Part shown: positions 9,317-19,922 of the stretch, piece by piece | Layout: each line of letters starts with the position of its first letter | Position numbering within the stretch: the stretch's first letter is position 1 | Source: SCGC-AG-212-J23 sp035762345 | GTDB taxonomy: Bacteria > Pseudomonadota > Gammaproteobacteria > Burkholderiales > SG8-39 | Direction of reading: 5' to 3' | Assembly (NCBI GenBank): GCA_035762345.1 | Contig: DASTPE010000066.1 | Location: 54,321 to 118,320, forward strand | DNA length: 64,000 bases | Notes under the pieces: generated by a model | What the model was told of the DNA's origin: nothing | Database searches by the model: none | Seen by the model: only the letters and a program-made list of their open reading frames with translations | Program-made: the position numbers and the translations under genes

Positions 9317-9334
9317 AAACGTTCAATTCACGGT

Positions 9335-10558
9335 TCAAGTCGCAGGTTTCTTCACTTCACTCTCGATGCGGCCTCGCGCCAGGGTCGTGCTGATGCGTTC
9401 GCCTGCCCGCACGGCGGCCGCGGTACGCAGCACTTCGCCGGATGCGCTGTAGGTGATGCTGTAGCCGCGAGCGAGCACCGCCGTCGGATCCACCGACGTC
9501 AGCGTGGCGCGCAGCTCCCCGAGATGCGCCTGGCAGCGGTGCATCTTGTGAGAGAAGCCGAAAGCAAGCCGCGCGGTGAGCTGAGCGACGAGCTCGCGAT
9601 ACGAGCGCAGCCGCTGCGCCGGATGTACCAGGCGCCGGGCGCACGCGTCGAGCGCCTGCGCCGCGTAGCGCAGTTTTCGGTCCACCTCCTTGTGCAGGGA
9701 GCGAACGCTCGCCGCCACGCGGGCGGCAAGCTCGGCGCGCGACGGACTGACGAGCTCGGCCGCCGCGGTGGGCGTGGGCGCGCGACGGTCGGCCGCGATG
9801 TCGGCGATGGTGAAGTCCGTCTCGTGGCCGACGCCGACGACCACAGGAATGCCGCAAGCGCGGATGGCGCGCGCCACGGCCTCCTCGTTGAACTGCCACA
9901 AGTCCTCGAACGAACCGCCGCCCCGCACGAGCAGCAGAACGTCGCATTCGCCGCGCCGGCTGGCGCGCGCGAGCATCGCCGCGATTCGCTCGGCTGCGCC
10001 ATCCCCCTGCACCGGGGCCGGGTAGACGATCACGTCGATCGTCGGGTTGCGGCGCGCGAGCGTGGTCAGCACGTCGCGCAGCGCGGCCGCGGTGAGCGAG
10101 GTGATCACGCCGACGCGTCGCGGGTGCGCGGGCAGCTCTCGTTTGATGCCCTCGTCGAACAGCCCCTCGGCGCCGAGCTTGTCCTTGAGCCTGAGAAATC
10201 GTTCGTAGAGCGAACCGACGCCGGCGCGGCGCATGGTCTCGACCGTGAGCTGAAATCGTCCTCGCGGCTCGTAGAGCGTGGCGAGCGCCCGGACCTCGAC
10301 CTCCATGCCGTCGCGCGGCTCCCAGTCGAGGAGCGCGGCGCGGCTGCGAAACATCAAACACTCGACCTGGGCGGCGCGATCCTTCAGGGTGAAGTAGCAG
10401 TGCCCCGAAGGGGCGCGCGACAGGTTGGAGAGTTCGCCTCGCACCCAGGCGAGGGGAAAGCGCCTCTCGAGAACGTCGCGCACGCTGCGCAGCAATTCCG
10501 CGACCGACAAAATGCGTAGGCCGGACGCTACAGCGGCGCCTGGAATATCGTTCTGCAT
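9335..10558 (-). CDS. xseA: Exodeoxyribonuclease VII large subunit
   Basis: A 407-residue protein that with XseB degrades single-stranded DNA in both directions. An N-terminal OB-fold (residues about 17-115, beginning ILSVAELLRSVRDVLE and containing WVRGELSN) is followed by the catalytic domain with GVITSLTAAALRDVLTTL, the LLLVRGGGSFEDLWQFNE signature and VVVGVGHETDFTIADI, then a helical XseB-binding region. It is slightly shorter than the E. coli protein but all core motifs are present. The partner xseB is about 27 kb away. The promoter must lie in the DnaA-box-bearing gap to its right. Confidence 0.95.
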   Translation of the reverse strand: MQNDIPGAAVASGLRILSVAELLRSVRDVLERRFPLAWVRGELSNLSRAPSGHCYFTLKDRAAQVECLMFRSRAALLDWEPRDGMEVEVRALATLYEPRGRFQLTVETMRRAGVGSLYERFLRLKDKLGAEGLFDEGIKRELPAHPRRVGVITSLTAAALRDVLTTLARRNPTIDVIVYPAPVQGDGAAERIAAMLARASRRGECDVLLLVRGGGSFEDLWQFNEEAVARAIRACGIPVVVGVGHETDFTIADIAADRRAPTPTAAAELVSPSRAELAARVAASVRSLHKEVDRKLRYAAQALDACARRLVHPAQRLRSYRELVAQLTARLAFGFSHKMHRCQAHLGELRATLTSVDPTAVLARGYSITYSASGEVLRTAAAVRAGERISTTLARGRIESEVKKPAT

Positions 10559-10930
10559 CGGTGTCGAGAGGGGCAGCCGAGCCTACACTAATCCACACTG
10601 CAGCCGCAGTGGCGCCGGGAAGCGACAGAATCGCTCGCGGAACCCGATTCTTTTGCGTAACGGACTGTCGCTTCAGTGGAAAATCCTGCTCAAATTTTGA
10701 TCGCCACCGACTCCATCCGCCTTGTAACGGGCATATGACAGTCCACTCAGCAGCAATCCACAAACTTATCCACAGTTTTTTGTGGATATCGCGGAATCCA
10801 CTACATCGAGCCGTCGCATGAAGCCGCAGCGGCCGTGCGGCGTGCTTGCTGCGCCGCGGAACTTGCCCGGCTGCAAGGCTTTGCCTTAGAGTCGGCGCGC
10901 AAGCAGCCGAAATAACGATAAGGAAACGCG
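10559..10930. other. Gene-free divergent promoter region between xseA and exbB with DnaA-box-like sequences
   Basis: A 372-bp stretch without a credible ORF. It must hold the xseA promoter (leftward) and the exbB promoter (rightward). It contains a perfect DnaA-box consensus TTATCCACA at 10766-10774, an inverted near-perfect copy (TGTGGATAT) at 10781-10789, and further matches at 10589-10597 (TAATCCACA) and 10754-10762 (CAATCCACA). A CACTGC/GCAGTG inverted repeat lies at 10596-10611. The segment around 10660-10710 is noticeably more A+T-rich than the neighbourhood. The ribosome binding site of exbB (AAGGA) ends the region. Confidence 0.6.
10766..10789. promoter_or_regulatory. Inverted pair of DnaA-box-like sequences
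   Basis: TTATCCACA (10766-10774) and, after a run of six bases, TGTGGATAT (10781-10789) form an 8-bp perfect inverted repeat (TATCCACA/TGTGGATA) with a T-rich 6-base spacer. The first matches the E. coli DnaA consensus at all nine positions and the second, read on the other strand, at eight. Either DnaA binds here or the palindrome serves another dimeric regulator. The hairpin is not followed by a U-tract suited to terminate either neighbouring gene. Confidence 0.5.
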
Positions 10931-11542
10931 TTGTTCGCGATCGTCCAGGCCGCCGGCTGGCCAATCTGGTTCCTGCTTTTCGCCTCCGTCATCGCCGTCG
11001 CTCTGATCATCGAGCGTTCGATCTCGCTGCGTGCAGTCCGTATCATCCCGCCGACGCTGCTCGACCAGGTGGTCGCGGTCTATCAGCGTCAGGGACTTTC
11101 GCCGGAGGTGGTCGATCGTCTCTCGCGCGACTCGCCGCTCGGCGCTGTGCTCGCGGCAGGCCTGCGCAACCTGAAGAGCTCACGCTACGTGATGAAGGAG
11201 GCGATCGAGGAGGCCGGCCGCGGCGTGGCGCATGATCTCGGGCGCTTCCTCACCACCCTCGGCACCATCGCTACCGCGGCGCCGCTGCTCGGCCTGTTCG
11301 GTACGGTGATCGGCATGATAGAGATCTTCGGCTCGCAGTCGCCCACCGGCGGTGCGAACCCGCAGCAGCTCGCCCATGGGATCTCGATTGCCCTCTACAA
11401 CACCGCGTTCGGCATCGCGATCGCGATCCCCGCGCTCATCTTCTACCGCCATTTCAGGGCCAAGGTGGATGGCTTCGTCGTCGAGATGGAGCAGCTTGCA
11501 GCCAAGCTCGTCGACATCGTGCACGGCGAGCGCGCCGCGTGA
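10931..11542 (+). CDS. exbB: MotA/TolQ/ExbB-family proton channel protein
   Basis: A 203-residue inner-membrane protein with one N-terminal helix (about residues 8-27) and two C-terminal helices around the conserved TLGTIATAAPLLGLFGTVIG segment and the later ALYNTAFGIAIAIPALIFY stretch. With the following ExbD/TolR-like protein it forms a proton-driven motor that energises TonB or Tol-type proteins. The TTG start at 10931 is supported by AAGGA seven bases upstream. No tonB or tolA gene is adjacent; the operon continues into lpxK, as in many betaproteobacteria. Confidence 0.9.
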   Translation: MFAIVQAAGWPIWFLLFASVIAVALIIERSISLRAVRIIPPTLLDQVVAVYQRQGLSPEVVDRLSRDSPLGAVLAAGLRNLKSSRYVMKEAIEEAGRGVAHDLGRFLTTLGTIATAAPLLGLFGTVIGMIEIFGSQSPTGGANPQQLAHGISIALYNTAFGIAIAIPALIFYRHFRAKVDGFVVEMEQLAAKLVDIVHGERAA

Positions 11543-11955
11543 ACTTCCAGCGCGGCAAGGAGAAGGAGCCGCTCGAGATCAACCTCGTGCCGATGATCGA
11601 CGTGATGCTGGTGATCCTGATCTTCCTCATGATCACCACCACGTACTCGAAATATACCGAGCTGCAGATCCACCTGCCGTCGGCCCGGGCCGAGCGCCAG
11701 CTCGAGCGGCCGAACGAGGTGACGGTGCTCGTGAACGCGCAGGGCCAGTACGTCGTCAACCGCAGTCCGGTGCCGTTCCGATCGATCGAGCAGCTCGCCG
11801 ATGAGCTTCGCCGCGCCTCCGCGGCGCTGCAAGAGCCGGTGGTGGTGATCAGCGCCGACGCGAACGCGACGCACCAGGCGGTGATCCGCGTGATGGAGGC
11901 CGCGCGCCTTGCCGGCCTCGCCCAGATCACCTTCACGACGCAGTCGCCGAAGTAG
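11539..11955 (+). CDS. exbD: ExbD/TolR-family biopolymer transport protein
   Basis: A 138-residue protein with a short cytoplasmic N-terminus, one transmembrane helix starting INLVPMIDVMLVILIFLM with the functionally essential Asp21, and a periplasmic domain of about 95 residues. It partners the ExbB-like protein in a proton-driven complex. The GTG start overlaps the exbB stop by 4 bp, and the stop is followed immediately, without a spacer, by the start of lpxK, so translation of the three genes is probably coupled. Confidence 0.9.
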   Translation: MNFQRGKEKEPLEINLVPMIDVMLVILIFLMITTTYSKYTELQIHLPSARAERQLERPNEVTVLVNAQGQYVVNRSPVPFRSIEQLADELRRASAALQEPVVVISADANATHQAVIRVMEAARLAGLAQITFTTQSPK

Positions 11956-12930
11956 GTGAGATTCTGGTACCGCCGCAGCGCCATTGGGTGGCTGCTGTGG
12001 CCGGCGAGCGTGGTGTTCGGCCTCGGCGTGGCGCTGCGGCGGCTCCTCTACCGGCGCGGCGTTTTCAAGAGCGCGCACCCGGGAATCCCGGTAATCGTGG
12101 TCGGCAACCTTACCGTCGGCGGCAGCGGCAAGACTCCGCTGGTGATCTGGATCGCGGAATTCCTGAAGAGCAAGGGACGCTCGCCGGCGATCATCGCGCG
12201 CGGCTACGGCGCGAAACTGCGGGAGCCGCGCGCGGCGACGATCGCGTCGGAGGCGGGCGAGGTCGGCGATGAGCCGGTCCTGCTTGCGCGCCGCAGCGGC
12301 TGCCCGGTGTGGGTCGGGCCCAACCGGGTAGACGTCGCGGCCGCGCTGCGCGCCCAGCATCCCGAGGTGGACGTCCTGGTGCTCGACGACGGTTTGCAGC
12401 ACTACAGCATGCGGCGCGACATCGAGATCGCGGTCGTGGACGCGCGCGGCTTCGGCAATGGCTTCATGCTGCCCGCGGGCCCCTTGCGCGAGCCGCGGCT
12501 GCGACTGCGCACTGTGGATGCAGTAGTGGCGCACGGGGCAAGTCTCGCCGGATACGCAATGAAGCTCGAGGGGGAGCAGCTGCATCGCATGAGCGATGCA
12601 CGGGAGCGCCGGCCGCTCAAGTCCTTCGCCGGACAGAGGGTGCACGCCGCGGCGGGCATCGGCGATCCGAACCGATTCTTCCTTCATCTCGGGCGGGCGG
12701 GCCTCAAGGTCGTGCCGCATCCATTTCCGGACCATCATCCGTTCTCGGCCGGCGAACTCCAGTTCGACGACGGCCTGCCGGTGATCCTCACGGAAAAGGA
12801 CGCGGTAAAATTGCGCAGCCGCGCGCGGCCCGAATGGTGGGTACTGCCGGTAAGTGCAAGGCTCGATACCCGGTTTGGCGCTTGGCTCCTGGGAAAGCTC
12901 GATGAGTGCCGTCGATCCAAGGCTGCTTGA
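11956..12930 (+). CDS. lpxK: Tetraacyldisaccharide 4'-kinase
   Basis: A 324-residue inner-membrane-associated kinase that phosphorylates the 4' position of the lipid A precursor. An N-terminal hydrophobic helix (about residues 10-28) precedes the Walker A segment VVGNLTVGGSGKTPLV, followed by IIARGYGAKL and the VLVLDDGLQHYSMRRDIE motif. The GTG start sits directly behind the exbD stop. The 3' end overlaps the trm112-family gene by 29 bp. Together with kdsB downstream it shows a lipopolysaccharide-making cell. Confidence 0.94.
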   Translation: MRFWYRRSAIGWLLWPASVVFGLGVALRRLLYRRGVFKSAHPGIPVIVVGNLTVGGSGKTPLVIWIAEFLKSKGRSPAIIARGYGAKLREPRAATIASEAGEVGDEPVLLARRSGCPVWVGPNRVDVAAALRAQHPEVDVLVLDDGLQHYSMRRDIEIAVVDARGFGNGFMLPAGPLREPRLRLRTVDAVVAHGASLAGYAMKLEGEQLHRMSDARERRPLKSFAGQRVHAAAGIGDPNRFFLHLGRAGLKVVPHPFPDHHPFSAGELQFDDGLPVILTEKDAVKLRSRARPEWWVLPVSARLDTRFGAWLLGKLDECRRSKAA

Positions 12931-13093
12931 GATCCTCGTCTGCCCCCTGTGCAAGGGGAAGCTGGTCTATCGCAAGCCGGCGGGCGAGCTCGTGTGCAAG
13001 GCCGATCGGCTCGCCTACCCGGTGAAAGACGGCATCCCCGTGATGCTCGAAGACGAAGCGAGGAAGCTGCCGCCCGAAGAAGAAGTGAATTGA
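12902..13093 (+). CDS. Trm112-family small zinc-binding protein
   Basis: A 63-residue protein beginning MSAVDPRLLEILVCPLCKG with a CxxC knuckle and a further Cys in ELVCKADRLAYPV, the pattern of bacterial Trm112/YcaR proteins. In eukaryotes and some bacteria Trm112 activates methyltransferases; the role of the bacterial homologue encoded between lpxK and kdsB is not settled. The ATG at 12902 is chosen because the domain begins there; the frame is open upstream inside lpxK. It sits in the conserved lpxK-trm112-kdsB order. Confidence 0.9.
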   Translation: MSAVDPRLLEILVCPLCKGKLVYRKPAGELVCKADRLAYPVKDGIPVMLEDEARKLPPEEEVN

Positions 13094-13102
13094 AGGGGTG
13101 AT

Positions 13103-13828
13103 TTGAAGTTTTCGGTCATCATTCCGGCGAGGTACGCATCGACGCGCTTCCCCGGAAAGCCGCTTGCCGACCTCGCCGGCAAGCCGATGGTGGTGAGGGT
13201 GTGCGAGCGGGCCGCGAAGAGCGGAGCGGCCGCCGTATACGTGGCGACCGACGATCGGCGCATCGTCGACGCGGTGGAGCAAGCCGGCTTTGCGGCGGTC
13301 ATGACGAGCGCCGACCACGCCTCCGGCACCGACCGCGTCGCCGAGGCGGCGCAGAAGCTCAAGCTGAAGCGCGACCAGGTGGTGGTGAACGTGCAGGGCG
13401 ACGAGCCGCTGATATCGCCCCGCCTCATCTGGGAAGTCGGAACGCTGCTGGAGAGGCGCCGCGATGCGAGCGTCGCCACCGCGTGCCACGCGATCCACGA
13501 TGCGGCCACGCTCGTGAACCCAAACGTGGTGAAGGTGGTGCTCGACGCCGCCGGCTATGCGCTTTACTTTTCGCGCTCGCAGATCCCTTACCCGCGCGAG
13601 CCCGGGGCGAGCTGCTACCGGCACGCTGGGATCTACGGCTATCGGACCGGCTTCCTGAAGAAGTACGCGCGCCTCAAGCCCTCGCCGCTCGAGCGGAGCG
13701 AGGCGCTCGAGCAGCTTCGGGTCCTCTGGCATGGCTACCGCATTGCCGTAGCGGTGAGCAGGGCGGAAATTCCGCCGGGGGTGGACACCCCGCAGGACCT
13801 CGATGCGGTGCGTAGAATCGTTTCATGA
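13103..13828 (+). CDS. kdsB: 3-deoxy-manno-octulosonate cytidylyltransferase (CMP-Kdo synthetase)
   Basis: A 241-residue enzyme that activates Kdo with CTP for lipopolysaccharide core assembly. Hallmarks are the N-terminal FSVIIPARYASTRFPGKPL nucleotide-binding loop, VYVATDDRRI, the NVQGDEPLI metal-binding segment and YFSRSQIPYPRE. The start is TTG at 13103, chosen because the nucleotide-binding strand follows at once and a GGGGTGA sequence lies just upstream. The stop overlaps the adk start by 4 bp (ATGA). Confidence 0.95.
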   Translation: MKFSVIIPARYASTRFPGKPLADLAGKPMVVRVCERAAKSGAAAVYVATDDRRIVDAVEQAGFAAVMTSADHASGTDRVAEAAQKLKLKRDQVVVNVQGDEPLISPRLIWEVGTLLERRRDASVATACHAIHDAATLVNPNVVKVVLDAAGYALYFSRSQIPYPREPGASCYRHAGIYGYRTGFLKKYARLKPSPLERSEALEQLRVLWHGYRIAVAVSRAEIPPGVDTPQDLDAVRRIVS

Positions 13829-14460
13829 GGCTCATCCTCCTCGGGCCGCCGGGCGCAGGCAAGGGCACGCAGGCGCAGTTCATCTGCGAGCATTTCGGTA
13901 TCCCGCAGATTTCCACCGGCGATATGCTGCGCGCCGCGATCAAGGCCGGCACTGCGCTCGGCAAGCAGGCGCAGAAGGTGATGGACGCCGGCCAGCTCGT
14001 ATCGGACGACATCATCATCACGCTCGTCCGCGAGCGGCTCGGACAGCCCGACTGCAAGCGCGGCTACCTGTTCGATGGCTTCCCGCGCACCATTCCGCAG
14101 GCGGAGGCGATTACCCGCGAAGGCGTGGACATCGACTATGTCCTGGAAATCGATGTGCCGGACGAAGAGATCATCACGCGGATGAGCGGACGGCGCGTGC
14201 ATCCCGGCTCCGGGCGCGTCTATCACGTGAAGTTCAATCCGCCGAAGGCGCAGGGTCGGGACGATGTCACCGGCGAGCCGCTGGTGCAGCGCGAGGACGA
14301 TCGCGAGGACACGGTGCGCAAGCGCCTCGAGGTGTATCGCGCGCAGACCCGGCCGCTCATCGAGCACTACCAGCGCCATGACGCCGGCAAGTACCGCAAG
14401 ATCTCCGGCTGCGGCAGCGTCGAGGAGGTCAGGAGCCGCGCCCTCGCTGCGCTGACCTGA
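13825..14460 (+). CDS. adk: Adenylate kinase
   Basis: A 211-residue kinase interconverting ATP plus AMP with two ADP. The P-loop GPPGAGKGTQA covers residues 7-17, ISTGDMLR and LFDGFPRTIPQA are the AMP-binding and catalytic segments, and a long-form LID domain (RRVHPGSGRVYHVKFNPPK) without the four-Cys zinc site is present. The start overlaps the kdsB stop, a standard arrangement in betaproteobacteria. It is a few residues shorter than the E. coli enzyme, with no core element missing. Confidence 0.96.
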   Translation: MRLILLGPPGAGKGTQAQFICEHFGIPQISTGDMLRAAIKAGTALGKQAQKVMDAGQLVSDDIIITLVRERLGQPDCKRGYLFDGFPRTIPQAEAITREGVDIDYVLEIDVPDEEIITRMSGRRVHPGSGRVYHVKFNPPKAQGRDDVTGEPLVQREDDREDTVRKRLEVYRAQTRPLIEHYQRHDAGKYRKISGCGSVEEVRSRALAALT

Positions 14461-14494
14461 TAAAATTTCTCTCCTTTCCAGGGGATAAAGCACC

Positions 14495-16564
<2,070 letters not shown>

Positions 16565-16590
16565 ATGCGCTTTCACGCGTGCTAGCACTA

Positions 16591-16614
16591 AGGGCGGCGC
16601 TAGCCGCCCTTTTT
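16591..16614 (+). terminator. Intrinsic terminator downstream of hppA
   Basis: An 8-bp GC-rich inverted repeat, AGGGCGGC (16591-16598) and GCCGCCCT (16603-16610), with a 4-base loop, continues directly into a T-rich tract. It separates the pyrophosphatase gene from the regulator gene. Confidence 0.88.
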
Positions 16615-16634
16615 GTTTGCGCCGCATGCGCGAC

Positions 16635-16651
16635 TGTAAGCCATCGGTAAG
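16635..16651 (+). promoter_or_regulatory. Direct repeat upstream of the BTAD regulator gene, candidate operator
   Basis: TGTAAG (16635-16640) and GGTAAG (16646-16651) are direct repeats with an 11-bp period and spacer CCATC. A nearly identical element (14 of 17 positions, spacer CGATC) occurs at 22586-22602. A 7-bp inverted repeat (GCGCCGC/GCGGCGC, 16655-16677) follows and encloses a weak -10-like GATACT at 16663. BTAD/SARP regulators typically bind such 11-bp-spaced direct repeats near the -35 region, so autoregulation is inferred. Confidence 0.5.
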
Positions 16652-16712
16652 CGCGCGCCGCCGATACTCAGCGGCGCCGCTCCATGAGAACATTGCCTTG
16701 AAGGGAGAGCCG

Positions 16713-19700
16713 ATGGCGCAAAGCGTCGCGTTCGCCAAGACGACGCGTCCGGCGATCGGGTCGATCGTGCCGCGCCCGCGCCTTTTCGCGCGCCTCGACG
16801 GCGCGCCCGGGCGCACGGTGGCATGGATCTCGGGACCGCCGGGCGCCGGCAAGACCAGCCTCGCCGCGAGCTACGTCGAGGCCCGGAATTGGCGCGTGCT
16901 CTGGTACCAGGTCGACGCCGACGATGCCGACGTCGCCACGTTCTTTCACTATCTCGGTCACGCGGCGCGTAAGCTCGAAGGCGAGCGCGCGAAGGAGCTG
17001 CCGAAGTTCGCTCCCCAGTATGCCGCGGACGTGGCTTCGTTCGCGCGCAAATTCTTCCGCGAGCTCTTCGCGCGCGCCAAGGGCCCCATGGCGCTCGTGC
17101 TGGACAGCCTGCAGGCGGTGCCCGCGGAGAGCGCGCTCTACACGGCCCTCGAGGCGGCATTCGCCAAGGTTCCCAAGAACTGCTGTGTCGTGATCACGAG
17201 CCGCAACGAGCCGCCGGCGAGCCTCGCGCGGCTGCGGGTGACCGGCGAGCTGGCAGCTGTCGGAGGCGACAGCCTGCGTTTCGAGGCGCCGGAGCTCACG
17301 GAGGTCGCCAAGCTTCGCGGCCACGAGCTACCCGCGGCCGCCGCGTCGCAACTCGAAAGCCGCACGCAGGGTTGGGCGGCGGGAATCGTCCTCATGCTCG
17401 AGCACGCGAAGCTCTCCGGCCGCATGGCGGAATTCCCGGACGACGCCGCGCCGCGAGCCATCTTCGATTACCTCGCAGGCGAGATCTTCACGCGCTTCGA
17501 GCGCGAGACGCAGCAGTTCCTGCTGCGCGTCGCCTGCCTGCCGCGCATGAGCGCGGCGGTGGCGGAAGCCCTGTCCGGAGAGCCCAAGGCCGGACGGTTG
17601 CTGCTCAATCTAGCCCTGAACGACTACTTCGTCAGCGAGGTTGCCGCCGAGGAGGGCCGGGTATTCCAGCTGCACCCGCTGTTGCGCGATTTCCTGAGGA
17701 ATCGCGCCGCCCAGGATCTGCCCGAGGCGCTCGCGGCGGCGCACCTGCGCCGCGCCGCGTCGCTGCTCGCAGCCGCAGGACAGGTGGAGGACGCCGTATC
17801 GCTGCTTGCCGAGTGCCGCGACTGGCCGGAGATCGCTCGCCTCGCCGCAGGCGCTGCCGACGCGATGCTCGCGCAGGGGCGAAGCGAAACGCTCGCCGGG
17901 TGGCTGGAGCTGCTTCCCGCCGAGGTGCTCGGCGCCGATGCCCACCTGCTGAAGGCGCTCGCCGGCTGCCGCGGCGAGTCCAGTCCGCGCGCCGCGCGCC
18001 GGCTGTACGAGCAGGCGTTCGAAGCGTTCCGGCGCTCAGGCGACCAAGCCGGGATGCTGGAGTGCTGCGCCGGGGTGATCGACGCCACAGTTCTCGAATT
18101 CGACGATCTCGCGGCGCTCGATCACTGGATCCCGGTGCTCGCGAGCTTGCTCACGGAGCGGCGTGCAGCCCCGCGCGACGCAGGCGCCGCGCTCGCGACG
18201 CTGATCCGGGCGCAGCTGCTGCGCGACCCCGGCGTCGCCGATCTCGATTCGTGGATGGAGCGCGCCGCGGCCGCGATGCGCGCCTCGGACCAGCCGCCCG
18301 GGCTCAGGGCGGCGTTGTCCCTCGCCCGCTCCACAGCGGCGCTGCTGCGCGGTGATATTTCTTCCGCCGGCGCGATACTCGAGGAGCTCACTGCGCGTAT
18401 CACGGAGTTCGCGTCGCCGCTGCCGGTGGCGATCGGACTGGCAAGCGCCCTGCACCAACTCTTGGCCGGGTCGTGCGAAAGCGCGGGGCTCAAGGCGCGC
18501 GAGACTCTCGCGGCGGCCGCGGCGGAGGGTATGCATGACTACGACGCCTGGCTGAGCGCGATAAATGCCGCCGCCTCGCTCGCCGCCGGGGAGCGCGACG
18601 CGGCGCGCACGGAGCTGCAGTCGCTCGAGGCCAACGGCGCTGCGCTGCGCCGCGGGGACCGCGCCGCGGTTCACTACCTGCGCGCCTGGCTCGGCTCGCT
18701 CGAAAGCAACGCGGCCCTTGCGCAGCGGGAGGCTCGGACCGCCGTCGCGACGGCGGCCGAGAGCGGCATGCCCTGGATCGAATGCATCGCGCGCGTCGCG
18801 CTAGCGGAAATGCTCGCCGAGGCCGGCGACTGGCGAGCGTGCGAGGCGCAGCTGCGCTCCGCAGAGGCGCTTGCAGTGCGCCTGCGCAGCGCGCTGCTGC
18901 AGTACGCGGTGCACCTGGTGGCTGCAACCGCGGCGCATGAGCGCAAGGACGAAACGAGCGCCCTCGCGGAGCTCGGCACGGCTTTCGGGCTCGGGCGCGA
19001 GCACGGCTTCCAGCATGTTCCGGCGTGGCGCAGGTCCGCAGTGGGCGATCTCTGCGTGCTTGCGCTACGCGCCGGCGTCGAGCCCGAATTCGCCCGCGCG
19101 CTCGCTCGAACCCATGCGCTCCTGCCGCGCACGCTGCCGTTCCGGGTCAAGGAATGGCCCTGGCCGTTCCGAATTCAGACGCTCGGGCGCTTCGACCTGC
19201 AGCGCTCGGGCGGGCAGATCGAGGCCTCGGGCAAGGGCCCCGGCCGGCCGCTGGAGCTTCTCAAGGTGCTGATCGCCCTCGGCGGGCACAGCCTGCGCGC
19301 CGATCAGCTGGCCGACGCCCTGTGGCCCCACGCCGAAGCCGACTATGCGCACAAGTCCTTTACTGCCACGCTCCACCGACTGCGCAGGCTCCTCGGTACG
19401 GACGAGGCGCTGTTGCTGCGCGACGCGCGTCTGAGCATGAACCGGTCGCTGCTCTGGGTGGACGCGTGGGCGCTCGAGCAGACGTTGACGGAGCTGGACG
19501 AAACGCTGCGCGCGCCCGCGCCGACGTCGCTCGACCTGGCCGCAAAGCTCATCGACGAGGTCTTCGCGCTCTACCGCGGTCCGTTTCTGCCCGACGAGTC
19601 CGAGCAGCCGGCGTATATCGCCTATCGCGAGCAGCTGCGTGCGCGACTGCTACGCTGCCTTGTGCGTGTCGCCCGCGTCTGGGAGGACGCCGGTCGTGGC

Positions 19701-19922
19701 GACGCCGCGGTCGACGTCTACCTGCGCTGCGTCGAGGCCGACCCGCTGTTCGAGGCGCCTTATCGCAACCTCATGCTGTGCTACCAACGCGCGGGCGACG
19801 CCGCCGAGGCGCGAGCGACCTACGAGCGCCTGCGCGCCATCCTGTCGACGCGGATGAAGACCCTGCCTTCGCAGGAGACCCAGGCGGTATTCGCCGGACT
19901 CGCCGCGCCGGGCGGCCGCTAG
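16713..19922 (+). CDS. Large STAND-type ATPase transcriptional regulator with C-terminal winged helix and BTAD
   Basis: A 1069-residue MalT-like signal-integrating regulator. Residues about 15-290 form a P-loop ATPase with Walker A GPPGAGKTS (41-49) and a Walker B-like LVLDSLQ (128-134). Residues about 330-810 are Ala-rich helical repeats of TPR type, a likely ligand or partner platform. Residues 815-1069 hold a winged-helix DNA-binding domain (GRPLELLKVLIALGG, then KSFTATLHRLRRLLG) and a bacterial transcriptional activator domain with TPR-like helices ending in ATYERLRAIL. MalT proper ends in a LuxR HTH; here the output module is SARP-like. The ATG at 16713 has AAGGGAG upstream. It likely controls the adjacent kinase/lipoprotein genes. 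Confidence 0.88.
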   Translation: MAQSVAFAKTTRPAIGSIVPRPRLFARLDGAPGRTVAWISGPPGAGKTSLAASYVEARNWRVLWYQVDADDADVATFFHYLGHAARKLEGERAKELPKFAPQYAADVASFARKFFRELFARAKGPMALVLDSLQAVPAESALYTALEAAFAKVPKNCCVVITSRNEPPASLARLRVTGELAAVGGDSLRFEAPELTEVAKLRGHELPAAAASQLESRTQGWAAGIVLMLEHAKLSGRMAEFPDDAAPRAIFDYLAGEIFTRFERETQQFLLRVACLPRMSAAVAEALSGEPKAGRLLLNLALNDYFVSEVAAEEGRVFQLHPLLRDFLRNRAAQDLPEALAAAHLRRAASLLAAAGQVEDAVSLLAECRDWPEIARLAAGAADAMLAQGRSETLAGWLELLPAEVLGADAHLLKALAGCRGESSPRAARRLYEQAFEAFRRSGDQAGMLECCAGVIDATVLEFDDLAALDHWIPVLASLLTERRAAPRDAGAALATLIRAQLLRDPGVADLDSWMERAAAAMRASDQPPGLRAALSLARSTAALLRGDISSAGAILEELTARITEFASPLPVAIGLASALHQLLAGSCESAGLKARETLAAAAAEGMHDYDAWLSAINAAASLAAGERDAARTELQSLEANGAALRRGDRAAVHYLRAWLGSLESNAALAQREARTAVATAAESGMPWIECIARVALAEMLAEAGDWRACEAQLRSAEALAVRLRSALLQYAVHLVAATAAHERKDETSALAELGTAFGLGREHGFQHVPAWRRSAVGDLCVLALRAGVEPEFARALARTHALLPRTLPFRVKEWPWPFRIQTLGRFDLQRSGGQIEASGKGPGRPLELLKVLIALGGHSLRADQLADALWPHAEADYAHKSFTATLHRLRRLLGTDEALLLRDARLSMNRSLLWVDAWALEQTLTELDETLRAPAPTSLDLAAKLIDEVFALYRGPFLPDESEQPAYIAYREQLRARLLRCLVRVARVWEDAGRGDAAVDVYLRCVEADPLFEAPYRNLMLCYQRAGDAAEARATYERLRAILSTRMKTLPSQETQAVFAGLAAPGGR

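Noticed and set aside
10559..10930. Chromosomal replication origin at the DnaA-box cluster
   Set aside because: Not called as oriC: dnaA, dnaN, rpmH and gyrB are not adjacent, and no skew could be measured. Kept only as a finding to test.
9357..10964. 535-codon minus-strand frame overlapping xseA
   Set aside because: Arg/Ala-rich out-of-frame reading of xseA; xseA itself has all family motifs.
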